Source: Candidatus Krumholzibacteriota bacterium (GTDB lineage Bacteria; Krumholzibacteriota; Krumholzibacteriia; LZORAL124-64-63). Taken from it: a stretch of 44,101 bases of DNA. Shown here piece after piece: positions 17,854 to 25,643 of this stretch. The notes under the pieces were generated by a model. That model was not told where the DNA came from. It saw only the letters and a list, made by a program, of their open reading frames with translations, and did not search any database. The DNA lies in assembly GCA_024277025.1 (NCBI GenBank), contig JAJRWA010000042.1:1-44101 (forward strand), in the 5' to 3' direction. Both the position numbers and the translations under genes were made by a program. The number at the start of each line of letters is the position of its first letter. Position 1 is the first letter of the stretch.

Positions 17854-19527
17854 CTAACGTAACCCCCAATAGCGCTCCGGCGAATACCCGATGCGGTAAA
17901 TCCAGACGTAATGTCCGGTCGGCGTCGGACCCCAGGGGTCGCTGCGTGAAATATGCAGCGATGCGCCGTAGTAGCCGGAAGCCGGATCCCCGCCCAGCCA
18001 GCCTTCGGTGAAACCGTCGAATTCCTGGTTGATGAACACGACGGACTCCGGGTAGAGCCGGGTGTTCTTGTCGATCAGATGGTCCGGCGACGGCGGCGCG
18101 GGACGGGCGCCCGGCGGCAGTTGGAAGTGAAGGTTGATCGTGTTGCCGGTCAATCCCCGGGCGACCGGGTAGACATCTATCTCCCCGGACTTGCCCAGCA
18201 CGGTGAAGGTCAGCGACTGGACGCGCGTATAGGGGAGGTCCGGGCCCAACGCGGTGGCGGCTACGCCCTGCATGACGAAGGTGACCGTGACGGTCGAATC
18301 GGAGTCGGTCTCGGTGGGCGTCCAGGTCAAGACGTGGGGGTGGTAGGGGATATTGTTGTCGACGGCCCAGGTCGCGCCGTCTGGCAGCACCACCGCGTTC
18401 ACGGTGGCAGTAGTGTGATTTCCCGCCAGAAAGTGGCTGGGCAGGGCCGGGTTGATTGAACTGGCGGCGACGACCACCGGATATACCGGGATGCGCACCT
18501 CTTCCCCGACCCGCACCTCGATCTCCGAGACCGGCACGGTGGCGTTGTACATCTCGGTCGGGAACATGAAGCGGTACTTGGTGCCCATGACGCCGCGGCC
18601 GATACTGTCCCAGCCCCCCTCCAGCAGGCCGGTGCAGTTGTAGCCGCCGAAGTCGCCGCCCAGATAGGCGTAGGGGGCGCCCAGATGGCTGCGCGCCTCC
18701 AGCAGGGTCGACTCGCGCGCGTCATCGTTCAGGATCGATCCGGGCGGCCGCCGCGCCCCGAGGTAGAGGTGGCCGCCGGTGCGCTTGAACCGGAGCAGCG
18801 GATTGGTCTGCACGCCGTCGCCGACTGTGCCGCCGATCGTCGACTCGACCACCGTCGTGACGGCCGAGTCCGGGTTGGCGTAACTGACCATGCCGACGTG
18901 ACCCGGCAGCCAGCGGAACTGGTAGCCCGTGTTGTCGCCGCTCATGACGAACAGGCCGTCCCCGGGCCGCAAATACTTGCCGGGGATGTCGACGACGAGG
19001 TAGGACGCCTGCCAGGACATGACGACGACCTGGCGCAGGTGCTGCAGTTCGCCGCTGATCGTCTCACTCGACCAGGCCGCGACTTCGGACATGAGGGTTA
19101 GGGCGTTCAACTCGGAGCCGGAGTTCACCAACTCCGCCGGGCTGAGCACGAACTTGAACAGGGCGACCAGATTCTCGATGTCGCTGTCCTTGGTGGCGGT
19201 CGCGATCGGCATTGTCAGCTGAACCGGCTGCAGGAATTCAAGTCCCTCCGGTTCGAAGCGCAGATAGATGGTGCCGGCGGCCGGGCCGGCCGTGGCAACG
19301 GCGGAAATCTCGCCGGAGGCCGGCATGGCACCAGGTGGGATCGTCAGCACGGCGCCGGCCGCCAGGCCGGTCAGGTTCACCCGGCCGCCGGTGGCCGCGT
19401 CGATGTAGACCGAGACGCTGTCGCCGGGCGCGATCTCGGCCTCGGGGTCGGTGCTCGAATCGCATCCGGCCAGCAGGGCAATAGCCAGGACAATCAGGAG
19501 AGCGCTAGCCGGATACCTGGTCCGCAT
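17854..19527 (-). CDS. lipoprotein with ZU5-like domain and permuted NlpC/P60 (papain-like) domain
   Basis: The 557-residue protein has a lipoprotein signal (MRTRYPASALLIVLAIALLA, then GC; lipidated C22, Asp at +2). Residues 35-110 look like a ZU5-type module (GGRVNLTGL, then VLTIPPGAM and FEPEGLEF). Residues 185-310 contain RPGDGLFVMS, a histidine in PGHVGMVS (H210) and a cysteine in GYNCTGLLEGGW (C298). The order His then Cys fits permuted NlpC/P60 (YiiX-like) folds, whose members act as peptidases, amidases or acyltransferases. The C-terminal 250 residues look like beta-sandwich modules. The ATG at 19527 has AAAGGTGG upstream. The function is inferred and the substrate unknown. It is not tightly linked to its neighbours. 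Confidence 0.75.
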   Translation of the reverse strand: MRTRYPASALLIVLAIALLAGCDSSTDPEAEIAPGDSVSVYIDAATGGRVNLTGLAAGAVLTIPPGAMPASGEISAVATAGPAAGTIYLRFEPEGLEFLQPVQLTMPIATATKDSDIENLVALFKFVLSPAELVNSGSELNALTLMSEVAAWSSETISGELQHLRQVVVMSWQASYLVVDIPGKYLRPGDGLFVMSGDNTGYQFRWLPGHVGMVSYANPDSAVTTVVESTIGGTVGDGVQTNPLLRFKRTGGHLYLGARRPPGSILNDDARESTLLEARSHLGAPYAYLGGDFGGYNCTGLLEGGWDSIGRGVMGTKYRFMFPTEMYNATVPVSEIEVRVGEEVRIPVYPVVVAASSINPALPSHFLAGNHTTATVNAVVLPDGATWAVDNNIPYHPHVLTWTPTETDSDSTVTVTFVMQGVAATALGPDLPYTRVQSLTFTVLGKSGEIDVYPVARGLTGNTINLHFQLPPGARPAPPSPDHLIDKNTRLYPESVVFINQEFDGFTEGWLGGDPASGYYGASLHISRSDPWGPTPTGHYVWIYRIGYSPERYWGLR

Positions 19528-19635
19528 GACAGCCACCTTTCGTTACCGGCAGAAAAAGCATAGTAGACTACTGGACTATAGCACAAATCGCCCTGAATTG
19601 GGTGATTACAGCCCGGCGGGGCGGCTGGGCGCCGG

Positions 19636-19665
19636 TTGGCGGTACCGGGAAATCAGACCTAGGCT
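19636..19665 (+). promoter_or_regulatory. candidate promoter for the CDGSH-glutamate synthase gene
   Basis: TTGGCG (19636-19641) and TAGGCT (19660-19665) are separated by 18 bases, about 55 bases before the GTG start. Both elements are partial matches. An inverted repeat lies just downstream. The opposite lipoprotein gene starts at 19527; no promoter for it was convincing. Confidence 0.3.
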
Positions 19666-19670
19666 GTGCA

Positions 19671-19695
19671 GGTATCTGAATCTGAACAGGATACC
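19671..19695. promoter_or_regulatory. inverted repeat, possible operator
   Basis: GGTATC (19671-19676) and GATACC (19690-19695) are perfect complements 13 bases apart, directly after the candidate promoter and 26 bases before the iron-sulfur flavoprotein start. The position would suit a repressor site in the leader, but six-base arms are weak evidence. Confidence 0.3.
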
Positions 19696-19721
19696 GGACC
19701 CGGAACCGAGGGAGACCGCCC

Positions 19722-21929
19722 GTGGGCAGCAAGATCACTGCGATTGAGAATGGACCGCTGAAGCTCAGTGGAGATCGGCAGATCATCATCCGCGACGGTG
19801 AGCTTGTGGAGGCGCCGAACCCGGCAATGTTGTGCACATGCGGCAAGTCCCGCACCAAGCCTTTCTGTGACGGATCTCATGCGGCGGCCGGCTTCACCAG
19901 CGAGTGGGAGATCGACGAAGAGATCCTGCAGGAGTATCCGGGACGCGAGATCACGGTCTACTTCAACCGCTCGATTTGTGCCGGGGCGGGCACCTGTGTG
20001 CGGGGCTTGCCCACGGTGTTCAAGTCCGGTGACGGCGCCAACTGGATCTTTCCGGACAACGATTCGGCCGCCAGGATCATCGAGCGGGTCAAGGATTGTC
20101 CCTCGGGGGCTCTGGCCTACAGCGTCGGGGGTGATGTGATCGTGGACGAGCGGGCTGAAGCCCGGGTCACCATCGTCACTGACGGGCCCTACAATGTGGA
20201 GGGTGTCACGCTGGCGAAGAAATCCAACCCGACGAACTGTTCAGACAGCAAGTACACCCTCTGTCGCTGCGGGTATTCCCGGAACAAGCCTTTTTGTGAC
20301 TACTCCCACGCCGAGAACGGCTGGCACGAGGGCGATGTCCTGCCCGCAGCCGAGGCCGCGCCCGCACCCGAGCCCGTGCCCGGCGCGAGTGGCGAGGCGC
20401 CGATTGTCGCGGGCAACAAGCCGGCCTTGGAGACCCTGGACAAGGGCGAGGAGTACTATTTTTGCACCTGTGGCCGCTCCCAGGGCCAGCCGTTCTGCGA
20501 CGGGTCCCACACCGGGACCTCGTTCAAACCCATGGCTTTCACCGCCGAAGAGGATGAGGACACGCTGCTCTGCGCCTGCAAGGCTTCGGCTGATCAGCCC
20601 TTTTGCGACGGGACCCACAGCCGGATTCCGGACAGCCAGGTTGGCCAGCCGGGCACGGCGAGCACCGTCGCGACCACGGGGGCTCCGGCTGTCCAGCCCA
20701 CCGCCGAGGAGCCGACGGTGGCCCTCATCCACCAGTTGGCCCGCGATGGTCTGGCGAAATTCGGGCATCACGGGCCGATGACCTCGATGGGTGTGCCCCG
20801 ACACCTGCTGCCCCACTGGGATGATCTGCAGATCATGACGGCCCAGATGGCGACCAAACCGCTGCTGGAAGACCAGGCCGTGGGCACCGAACTGGTCATC
20901 GGGCCGGAGGCCGAGAAGCCACTGAAGCTTGACCTGCCGCTCTTTGTCTCAGACATGAGTTTCGGTTCGTTGTCCGCCGAGGCCAAGGTTGCCCTGGCCC
21001 GCGGCGCCGAATTGGCCGGGACGGGGATCTGTTCCGGTGAGGGCGGCATGCTGCCCGAGGAACAGGCCGAGAACACCCGCTATTTCTACGAGTTGGCCAG
21101 TGCGCAATTCGGTTATTCGGAAGCGGTGCTGGCCAAGGTGCAGGCCTTCCATTTCAAGGGCGGTCAGGGGGCCAAGACTGGCACCGGCGGTCACCTGCCC
21201 GGCGCCAAGAACATCGGCAGGATTGCCGAGGTGCGCGGGATCCCGGTGGGCGAACCGGCCGTCTCGCCGCCGACCTTCACGGACATGACGACGGTGGCCG
21301 ATTTCAAACGTTTCGCCGACCGCGTGCGCGAGGTCACCGGGGGTGTCCCGATTGGGTTCAAACTGAGTGCCAACCACATCGAGGCGGATATCCAGTTTGC
21401 CCTGGACGCGAGTGCCGACTACATCATCCTTGACGGTCGCGGTGGTGGCACGGGTGCGGCACCGGAGATTTTTCGGGATCACATCAGTGTGCCAACCATA
21501 CCGGCCCTGGCTCGCGCGAGGCGCTACCTGGACCAACAGCAGGCCAGCGGCCGCGTGACCCTGTTGATCACCGGTGGTTTGCGCACGCCGATCGATTTCG
21601 TCAAGGCCCTGGCCCTGGGTGCCGACGGGATCGGGCTGTCCAACAGCGCCCTGCAGGCGATCGGTTGCGTGGCGGCCCGGATCTGCAACTCCAACAACTG
21701 CCCGGCCGGAATCGCCACCCAGAAGCCGGAGCTGCGCCAGCGGTTGGATGTCGAGGCGGTGGCGGCCCGGTTGGCGCGGTTCCTGGGCGCGTCGGTCGAG
21801 TTGATGCAGGTCATGGCCCGGGCCTGTGGTCACGATCATTTCAGTCGGTTCAAGGCCGATGATCTGGCCACCTGGCAGCATGACATGGCGCGGCTGTCCG
21901 GGGTCAGGTTTTCGGGTTTCCGCGAATAG
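19722..21929 (+). CDS. fusion: four CDGSH modules, a ferredoxin-like module and a glutamate-synthase FMN domain
   Basis: This 735-residue GTG-started protein (GAGGGAG upstream) carries an unusual set of redox centres. CDGSH-type 2Fe-2S motifs (three Cys, one His) are at 38/40/49/53, 181/183/192/196 (reading CDYSH), 248/250/259/263 and 284/286/295/299. A divergent mono-cluster ferredoxin module lies between the first two (SICAGAGTCVRGLP, DCPSGAL; C86, C92, C126). From about 330 to the end is a glutamate-synthase alpha-type FMN-binding domain (LFVSDMSFGSLS, KGGQGAKTGTGGHLPG, TGGLRTPIDFVKALALGADG). Its C649-x5-C655-x4-C660 matches the 3Fe-4S ligand set of GltB. There is no glutaminase domain, so it is probably an iron-sulfur flavoprotein oxidoreductase rather than a glutamate synthase; the substrate is unknown. 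An Ala/Pro-rich linker occupies about 208-235. Confidence 0.9.
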   Translation: MGSKITAIENGPLKLSGDRQIIIRDGELVEAPNPAMLCTCGKSRTKPFCDGSHAAAGFTSEWEIDEEILQEYPGREITVYFNRSICAGAGTCVRGLPTVFKSGDGANWIFPDNDSAARIIERVKDCPSGALAYSVGGDVIVDERAEARVTIVTDGPYNVEGVTLAKKSNPTNCSDSKYTLCRCGYSRNKPFCDYSHAENGWHEGDVLPAAEAAPAPEPVPGASGEAPIVAGNKPALETLDKGEEYYFCTCGRSQGQPFCDGSHTGTSFKPMAFTAEEDEDTLLCACKASADQPFCDGTHSRIPDSQVGQPGTASTVATTGAPAVQPTAEEPTVALIHQLARDGLAKFGHHGPMTSMGVPRHLLPHWDDLQIMTAQMATKPLLEDQAVGTELVIGPEAEKPLKLDLPLFVSDMSFGSLSAEAKVALARGAELAGTGICSGEGGMLPEEQAENTRYFYELASAQFGYSEAVLAKVQAFHFKGGQGAKTGTGGHLPGAKNIGRIAEVRGIPVGEPAVSPPTFTDMTTVADFKRFADRVREVTGGVPIGFKLSANHIEADIQFALDASADYIILDGRGGGTGAAPEIFRDHISVPTIPALARARRYLDQQQASGRVTLLITGGLRTPIDFVKALALGADGIGLSNSALQAIGCVAARICNSNNCPAGIATQKPELRQRLDVEAVAARLARFLGASVELMQVMARACGHDHFSRFKADDLATWQHDMARLSGVRFSGFRE

Positions 21930-21944
21930 CCAGCCAGCACCCGG

Positions 21945-23843
21945 CTAGATGCGAACCTGGGACCCGACTTCCATGACCTGGTCCGGCGGAAGGTGATAGA
22001 AATCCGTGGCGCCGACGGCGTTGCGGGACATGAAGGCGAAGAGGTTGGCCCGCCACCGGGCGAGGCCAACCTTGCGGTCCGGCAAGAGGCGCTCGCGACC
22101 GAGGAAGAAACTGATTTCCCCCAGCGCGAACGGCAATCCCTTCTCGCCGGCCAGGGCGATGATGTAGGGCACGCTGGGGCTCTCCATGAAGCCCAGGTGA
22201 GCCTTGATCCGATAAAAGCCCTGGCCCAGATCCCTGACCGAGACCTTCAAGTCCCGCGCCACGCGGGGCACGTCTTCGGTGGCGATGGTCAGGATGGCCA
22301 CCTGTCGGTGCAGGACCTTGTTGTGCCGGAGAATGGCCAGCAGGGCCGGCGGCGCACCGGCCTGGTTGCCGGCCATGAAGACCGCCTTGCCCGCCACCCG
22401 CAGCGGGGGCTCTTGCCGCAGGGTCTCCAGGAATTCGGACATGGGCTGGGATCGTTCGTTCAGCGCAGTCAACACATACCGGCGACCTCGTTTCCAGGTG
22501 CGCATGACGATGAAGATGAGCAGGCCGATCGCCAGGGGGAACCAGGCCCCGTGCGTGATCTTGACCATGTTGGCGCCGAAGAAGGCCAGGTCCACGGCCA
22601 GCAATAGGGAGATCAGGCCGGCCGCTGGCAGCAGCGGCCACTGCCAGCGGTCGCGCATCACCCGGTACAGCAGCAGGGAAGTGATCAACATGGTCATGGT
22701 CACGCCGGCCCCGTAGGCCGTGGCCAGTTTGCTGATGGAACGGAAGCCGACCACCAGCAGGATCGTGGCCGCCATCAGGGCCCAGTTGATGGCCGGCACA
22801 TAGATCTGGCCCGGCGTGTCAGCCGCCGTGTGGATGATGCGCATCCGGGGCAGGTAACCCAACTGGATGGCCTGACTGGTCAGGGAGAAGGCGCCGGAGA
22901 TCACCGCTTGCGAGGCGATGATCGTCGCAACCGTGGCCAGCACCACCAGGGCCGGCAGCAGGTGGACGGGCACCAGGGCAAAGAAGGGGTGGCTGCTGCT
23001 GTCCGGTCCGGAGAGCAATATGGCACCCTGACCAAAGTAGTTCAGCAGCAGGGCCGGCAGCACCGCCACGAACCAGGTCAGGCGGATGGGGCGGGCGCCG
23101 AAGTGGCCGAGATCGGCGTAGAGGGCCTCGGCACCGGTGACGGTCAGGAAAACCGAACCCAGGACGAAGTATCCGTGCAGGCGGTTGCGCAGCAGGAAGT
23201 CGATGCCGCGCCAGGGATTGATGGCGGCCAGTACACCGGGTTCGCGCCCGATCCCGGCCACACCGGTTGCCGCCAGGATCAGGAACCAGACCACCATGAC
23301 CGGGCCGAAGAGTTGGCCGACCACGGCGGTGCCGTGGCGCTGCACCAGAAACAGGGCGATCAGGATCCCGACTGTCACCGGTACGGCCAGATCGGCAAAG
23401 GCGGGCATCGTGATCTGCAGGCCTTCCACGGCGCTGAGTACGGAGATCGCCGGGGTGATCATGCCGTCCCCGTAGAGCAGGGCCGCACCGAACAGGCCGA
23501 TGGCCATCAGCAGCCAGCGGCAGCGGCGGCGGTCGCCCAGGCTGCGGCTGACCAGGGCGGTCAACACCAGGACGCCGCCTTCGCCGTGGTTGTCGGCCCG
23601 CAGCACGAGCAGCAGGTACTTGCCGGAAACGACAATCACCAGTGACCAGAAAATAAGCGAGAGCACACCCAGGATATTCTGCGGTCCGACCGGCAGGCCG
23701 TACTTGCCGTGGAAGCACTCGCGGATGGCGTACAGGGGGCTGGTGCCGATATCACCGTAGACGATACCGAGCGCCGCCAGGGAGAGGACGGCCAGACGGG
23801 GTCTTGCCGACCGGTCTCCCGGAGGATTCAATATTTCGCTCAT
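21945..23843 (-). CDS. kup: KUP-family potassium uptake transporter
   Basis: This 632-residue inner-membrane protein takes up potassium, normally coupled to protons. The KUP signature GDIGTSPLYA is at residues 30-39, followed by about twelve hydrophobic segments, ADNHGEGGVLVLTAL, YGDGMITPAISVLSAVEG and a 170-residue cytoplasmic C-terminal domain. The length is typical. The gene converges on the CDGSH fusion gene with a 15-base gap and no obvious terminator. In the 172 bases upstream I looked for a c-di-AMP-type potassium riboswitch and did not recognise one. Confidence 0.95.
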   Translation of the reverse strand: MSEILNPPGDRSARPRLAVLSLAALGIVYGDIGTSPLYAIRECFHGKYGLPVGPQNILGVLSLIFWSLVIVVSGKYLLLVLRADNHGEGGVLVLTALVSRSLGDRRRCRWLLMAIGLFGAALLYGDGMITPAISVLSAVEGLQITMPAFADLAVPVTVGILIALFLVQRHGTAVVGQLFGPVMVVWFLILAATGVAGIGREPGVLAAINPWRGIDFLLRNRLHGYFVLGSVFLTVTGAEALYADLGHFGARPIRLTWFVAVLPALLLNYFGQGAILLSGPDSSSHPFFALVPVHLLPALVVLATVATIIASQAVISGAFSLTSQAIQLGYLPRMRIIHTAADTPGQIYVPAINWALMAATILLVVGFRSISKLATAYGAGVTMTMLITSLLLYRVMRDRWQWPLLPAAGLISLLLAVDLAFFGANMVKITHGAWFPLAIGLLIFIVMRTWKRGRRYVLTALNERSQPMSEFLETLRQEPPLRVAGKAVFMAGNQAGAPPALLAILRHNKVLHRQVAILTIATEDVPRVARDLKVSVRDLGQGFYRIKAHLGFMESPSVPYIIALAGEKGLPFALGEISFFLGRERLLPDRKVGLARWRANLFAFMSRNAVGATDFYHLPPDQVMEVGSQVRI

Positions 23844-24015
23844 TCTGTAGCCTTGTTTCGTCGGTAACCTGCCACTTTGCGGTCGCTTTTGGTGGAACCC
23901 GGCGCCGTCGTTCTGATTCCCGATTTCCGGCTGCCGGTGATTTTTGTTGGCCTTCCATCCGGCATTCGTCTACTCTTCTGCCCCGAATTGTACCCGACCA
24001 AGCAGAGGAGCTGAA

Positions 24016-24600
24016 ATGTCAGTCAAGTGTGCCCTTATGGCCCTTGTCCTGTTGATTCTGGGAGCTTCCACCGGCTGGGCCGGCGACACCGCCGCAGAAA
24101 CGGCCGCTCCCGACGACTCCAGAGCCAGTGCTTTCGATCAGCGCCTGATCGGCCTGACCTACGAGTTGGCTGAAGTCGCCACGCGGGAAGGGAACCCGCC
24201 TTTCAGCGCCATTCTGGTCCACGGGGACTCTATCGTGCTGCAGGTGACCAACACGGGCCGGACGACCGGCGATGTCACCCGCCACGCCGAGACCGGATTG
24301 ATCAGTGATGCGAGCCGACGTTTTGGGCGCGAATACTTGTCCGAGTGCTGCCTGTACGCCAGTTCTGAACCCTGCGTGATGTGCGCGGGCGCCATTCGCT
24401 GGGCGTCGATACCGCGTGTCGTCTACGGCACTCCCCAGAATCTGCACGGCCGTTTCCAGGAGATTCCCTGTCGGGAAGTCCTGGCCCGGATCGCGCCCGA
24501 AGTCGAGGTCATCGGTCCGGTGCTGCAGGCCGAAGGGGCCAAACTCCGCAGTGGATTTCGGCCCGGTGGCTGGCGAGGCGGCAACGGCTGGTCCAAGTGA
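24016..24600 (+). CDS. exported nucleoside/nucleobase deaminase (CMP/dCMP deaminase fold)
   Basis: Residues 1-23 form a classical signal peptide (CALMALVLLILGASTGWAG). The remaining 170 residues form a zinc-dependent cytidine/guanine-deaminase-type domain with TRHAETGL (H90, E92) and SSEPCVMCAGAIRWA (C120, C123), the complete ligand and proton-shuttle set. NPPFSAILVHGDSIVLQVTN and IPRVVYGTP are usual in guanine-deaminase-like and TadA-related nucleoside deaminases. These are normally cytoplasmic, so a secretion signal is unusual and points to deamination of a base, nucleoside or analogue in the periplasm. The ATG at 24016 is fixed by GAGGAG 7 bases upstream and by the signal peptide; the frame is open to 23944. 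An ion-channel gene follows after 32 bases and is probably co-transcribed. Confidence 0.85.
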   Translation: MSVKCALMALVLLILGASTGWAGDTAAETAAPDDSRASAFDQRLIGLTYELAEVATREGNPPFSAILVHGDSIVLQVTNTGRTTGDVTRHAETGLISDASRRFGREYLSECCLYASSEPCVMCAGAIRWASIPRVVYGTPQNLHGRFQEIPCREVLARIAPEVEVIGPVLQAEGAKLRSGFRPGGWRGGNGWSK

Positions 24601-24632
24601 TGGTGGCTACCGCATACCCCGGGGAAGGACCC

Positions 24633-25643
24633 ATGCGAATTCTGCTACTGACTCTGTTGTTGATCTGCGCCGCCGGCGACGTCCGGGCCGCCGGTCCTGC
24701 CGCGCCGCGTGAGGTGGCCGTGGGCGTCTATCTGGTGGACATCACCAGCATTGATGAGACCAAGAATACCTACACGGTGGAAATGGACGTCTATGTGGCC
24801 TGGCATGATTCGGCCCTGGGCTTCGATGCTGAAGCCGAGGGCGCGGCGATCAGGGTCTATTCCGGTGATGAAGTGGGCAACTCGCGCGGCGGTGAATGGA
24901 GCGCCCAGATCTACCCCACCAACCCTGTCGGGCAGTTCAGTGCGGGGGGGCAGAAGCTGGTCGTCCATGCCGACGGACGGGCCGAGCTGACGGCCCGCAT
25001 TGCCGCGACCCTGCGCGCCCGACTGGACTACCGTCGCTTTCCCTTCGACACCCAGGTTCTACCGATTGAATTGGAAAGTTTTCCCTGGAACCTGGACGAA
25101 GTGCGCCTGGTGCCGGACCGTGAGCATACCGGCTATGAACAGCTGACCGCCTTGGCCGAATGGAAGGTCACCGACCTGCAGATCGACCAGTACGACAAGG
25201 TGCGTGTGCGTGATGTCATACCGTTTTCGAACCTGAGGTTCGACATCACCGTCGAGCGGGACTCGGGCTTCTACCTGTGGAAGATATTTCTGACCGTGGT
25301 CATCATCGTTTCGTTGACCTGGGTCGTGTTCTGGATGAGTGGCGAGGGCCTGGGCCGACGGGCCGGTGTCTCCAGCAGCGGTATCCTGACGGTTATCGCC
25401 TACCAGTTCGTCACCACGTCTTCCCTGCCCAAGGTCAGCTACCTGACGGTGGCGGACAAGGTGATGATCCTTTCGGTGCTGACCATCGCCGCGACCATGA
25501 TCCAGAGCATCGCGGTCGACAGATTGACCCGCACCGAGCCGGAGCGGAAGCTGAAGATCGACAAGATCTGCCGGCTGGCCTTTCCGGCCGGCTATCTGTC
25601 GCTTTTGCTGGTCTTGGCCCTGCGAAACGGCCTAGTGGGTTAG
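24633..25643 (+). CDS. ELIC-like pentameric ligand-gated ion channel
   Basis: The 336-residue product has a signal peptide (residues 1-19) and an extracellular ligand-binding beta-sandwich (about 25-210). Its loop RRFPFDTQVLPIELESF lacks the Cys pair of animal receptors, as in prokaryotic members. Four membrane helices follow: M1 FYLWKIFLTVVIIVSLTWVV, M2 SSSGILTVIAYQFVTTSSLP, M3 near 270-293 and M4 ICRLAFPAGYLSLLLVLAL. The M1, M2 and M4 wording is closer to ELIC of Dickeya, gated by primary amines, than to proton-gated GLIC. The ATG at 24633 follows AAGGA. It lies 32 bases after the exported deaminase gene, so ligand and enzyme substrate or product may be linked. The 3' end overlaps the convergent histidine-kinase gene by 12 bases. 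Confidence 0.92.
   Translation: MRILLLTLLLICAAGDVRAAGPAAPREVAVGVYLVDITSIDETKNTYTVEMDVYVAWHDSALGFDAEAEGAAIRVYSGDEVGNSRGGEWSAQIYPTNPVGQFSAGGQKLVVHADGRAELTARIAATLRARLDYRRFPFDTQVLPIELESFPWNLDEVRLVPDREHTGYEQLTALAEWKVTDLQIDQYDKVRVRDVIPFSNLRFDITVERDSGFYLWKIFLTVVIIVSLTWVVFWMSGEGLGRRAGVSSSGILTVIAYQFVTTSSLPKVSYLTVADKVMILSVLTIAATMIQSIAVDRLTRTEPERKLKIDKICRLAFPAGYLSLLLVLALRNGLVG

Noticed and set aside
23844..24015. Possible c-di-AMP-type riboswitch upstream of kup
   Set aside because: I could not find the conserved core or pairing pattern; the interval also serves the divergent deaminase gene.
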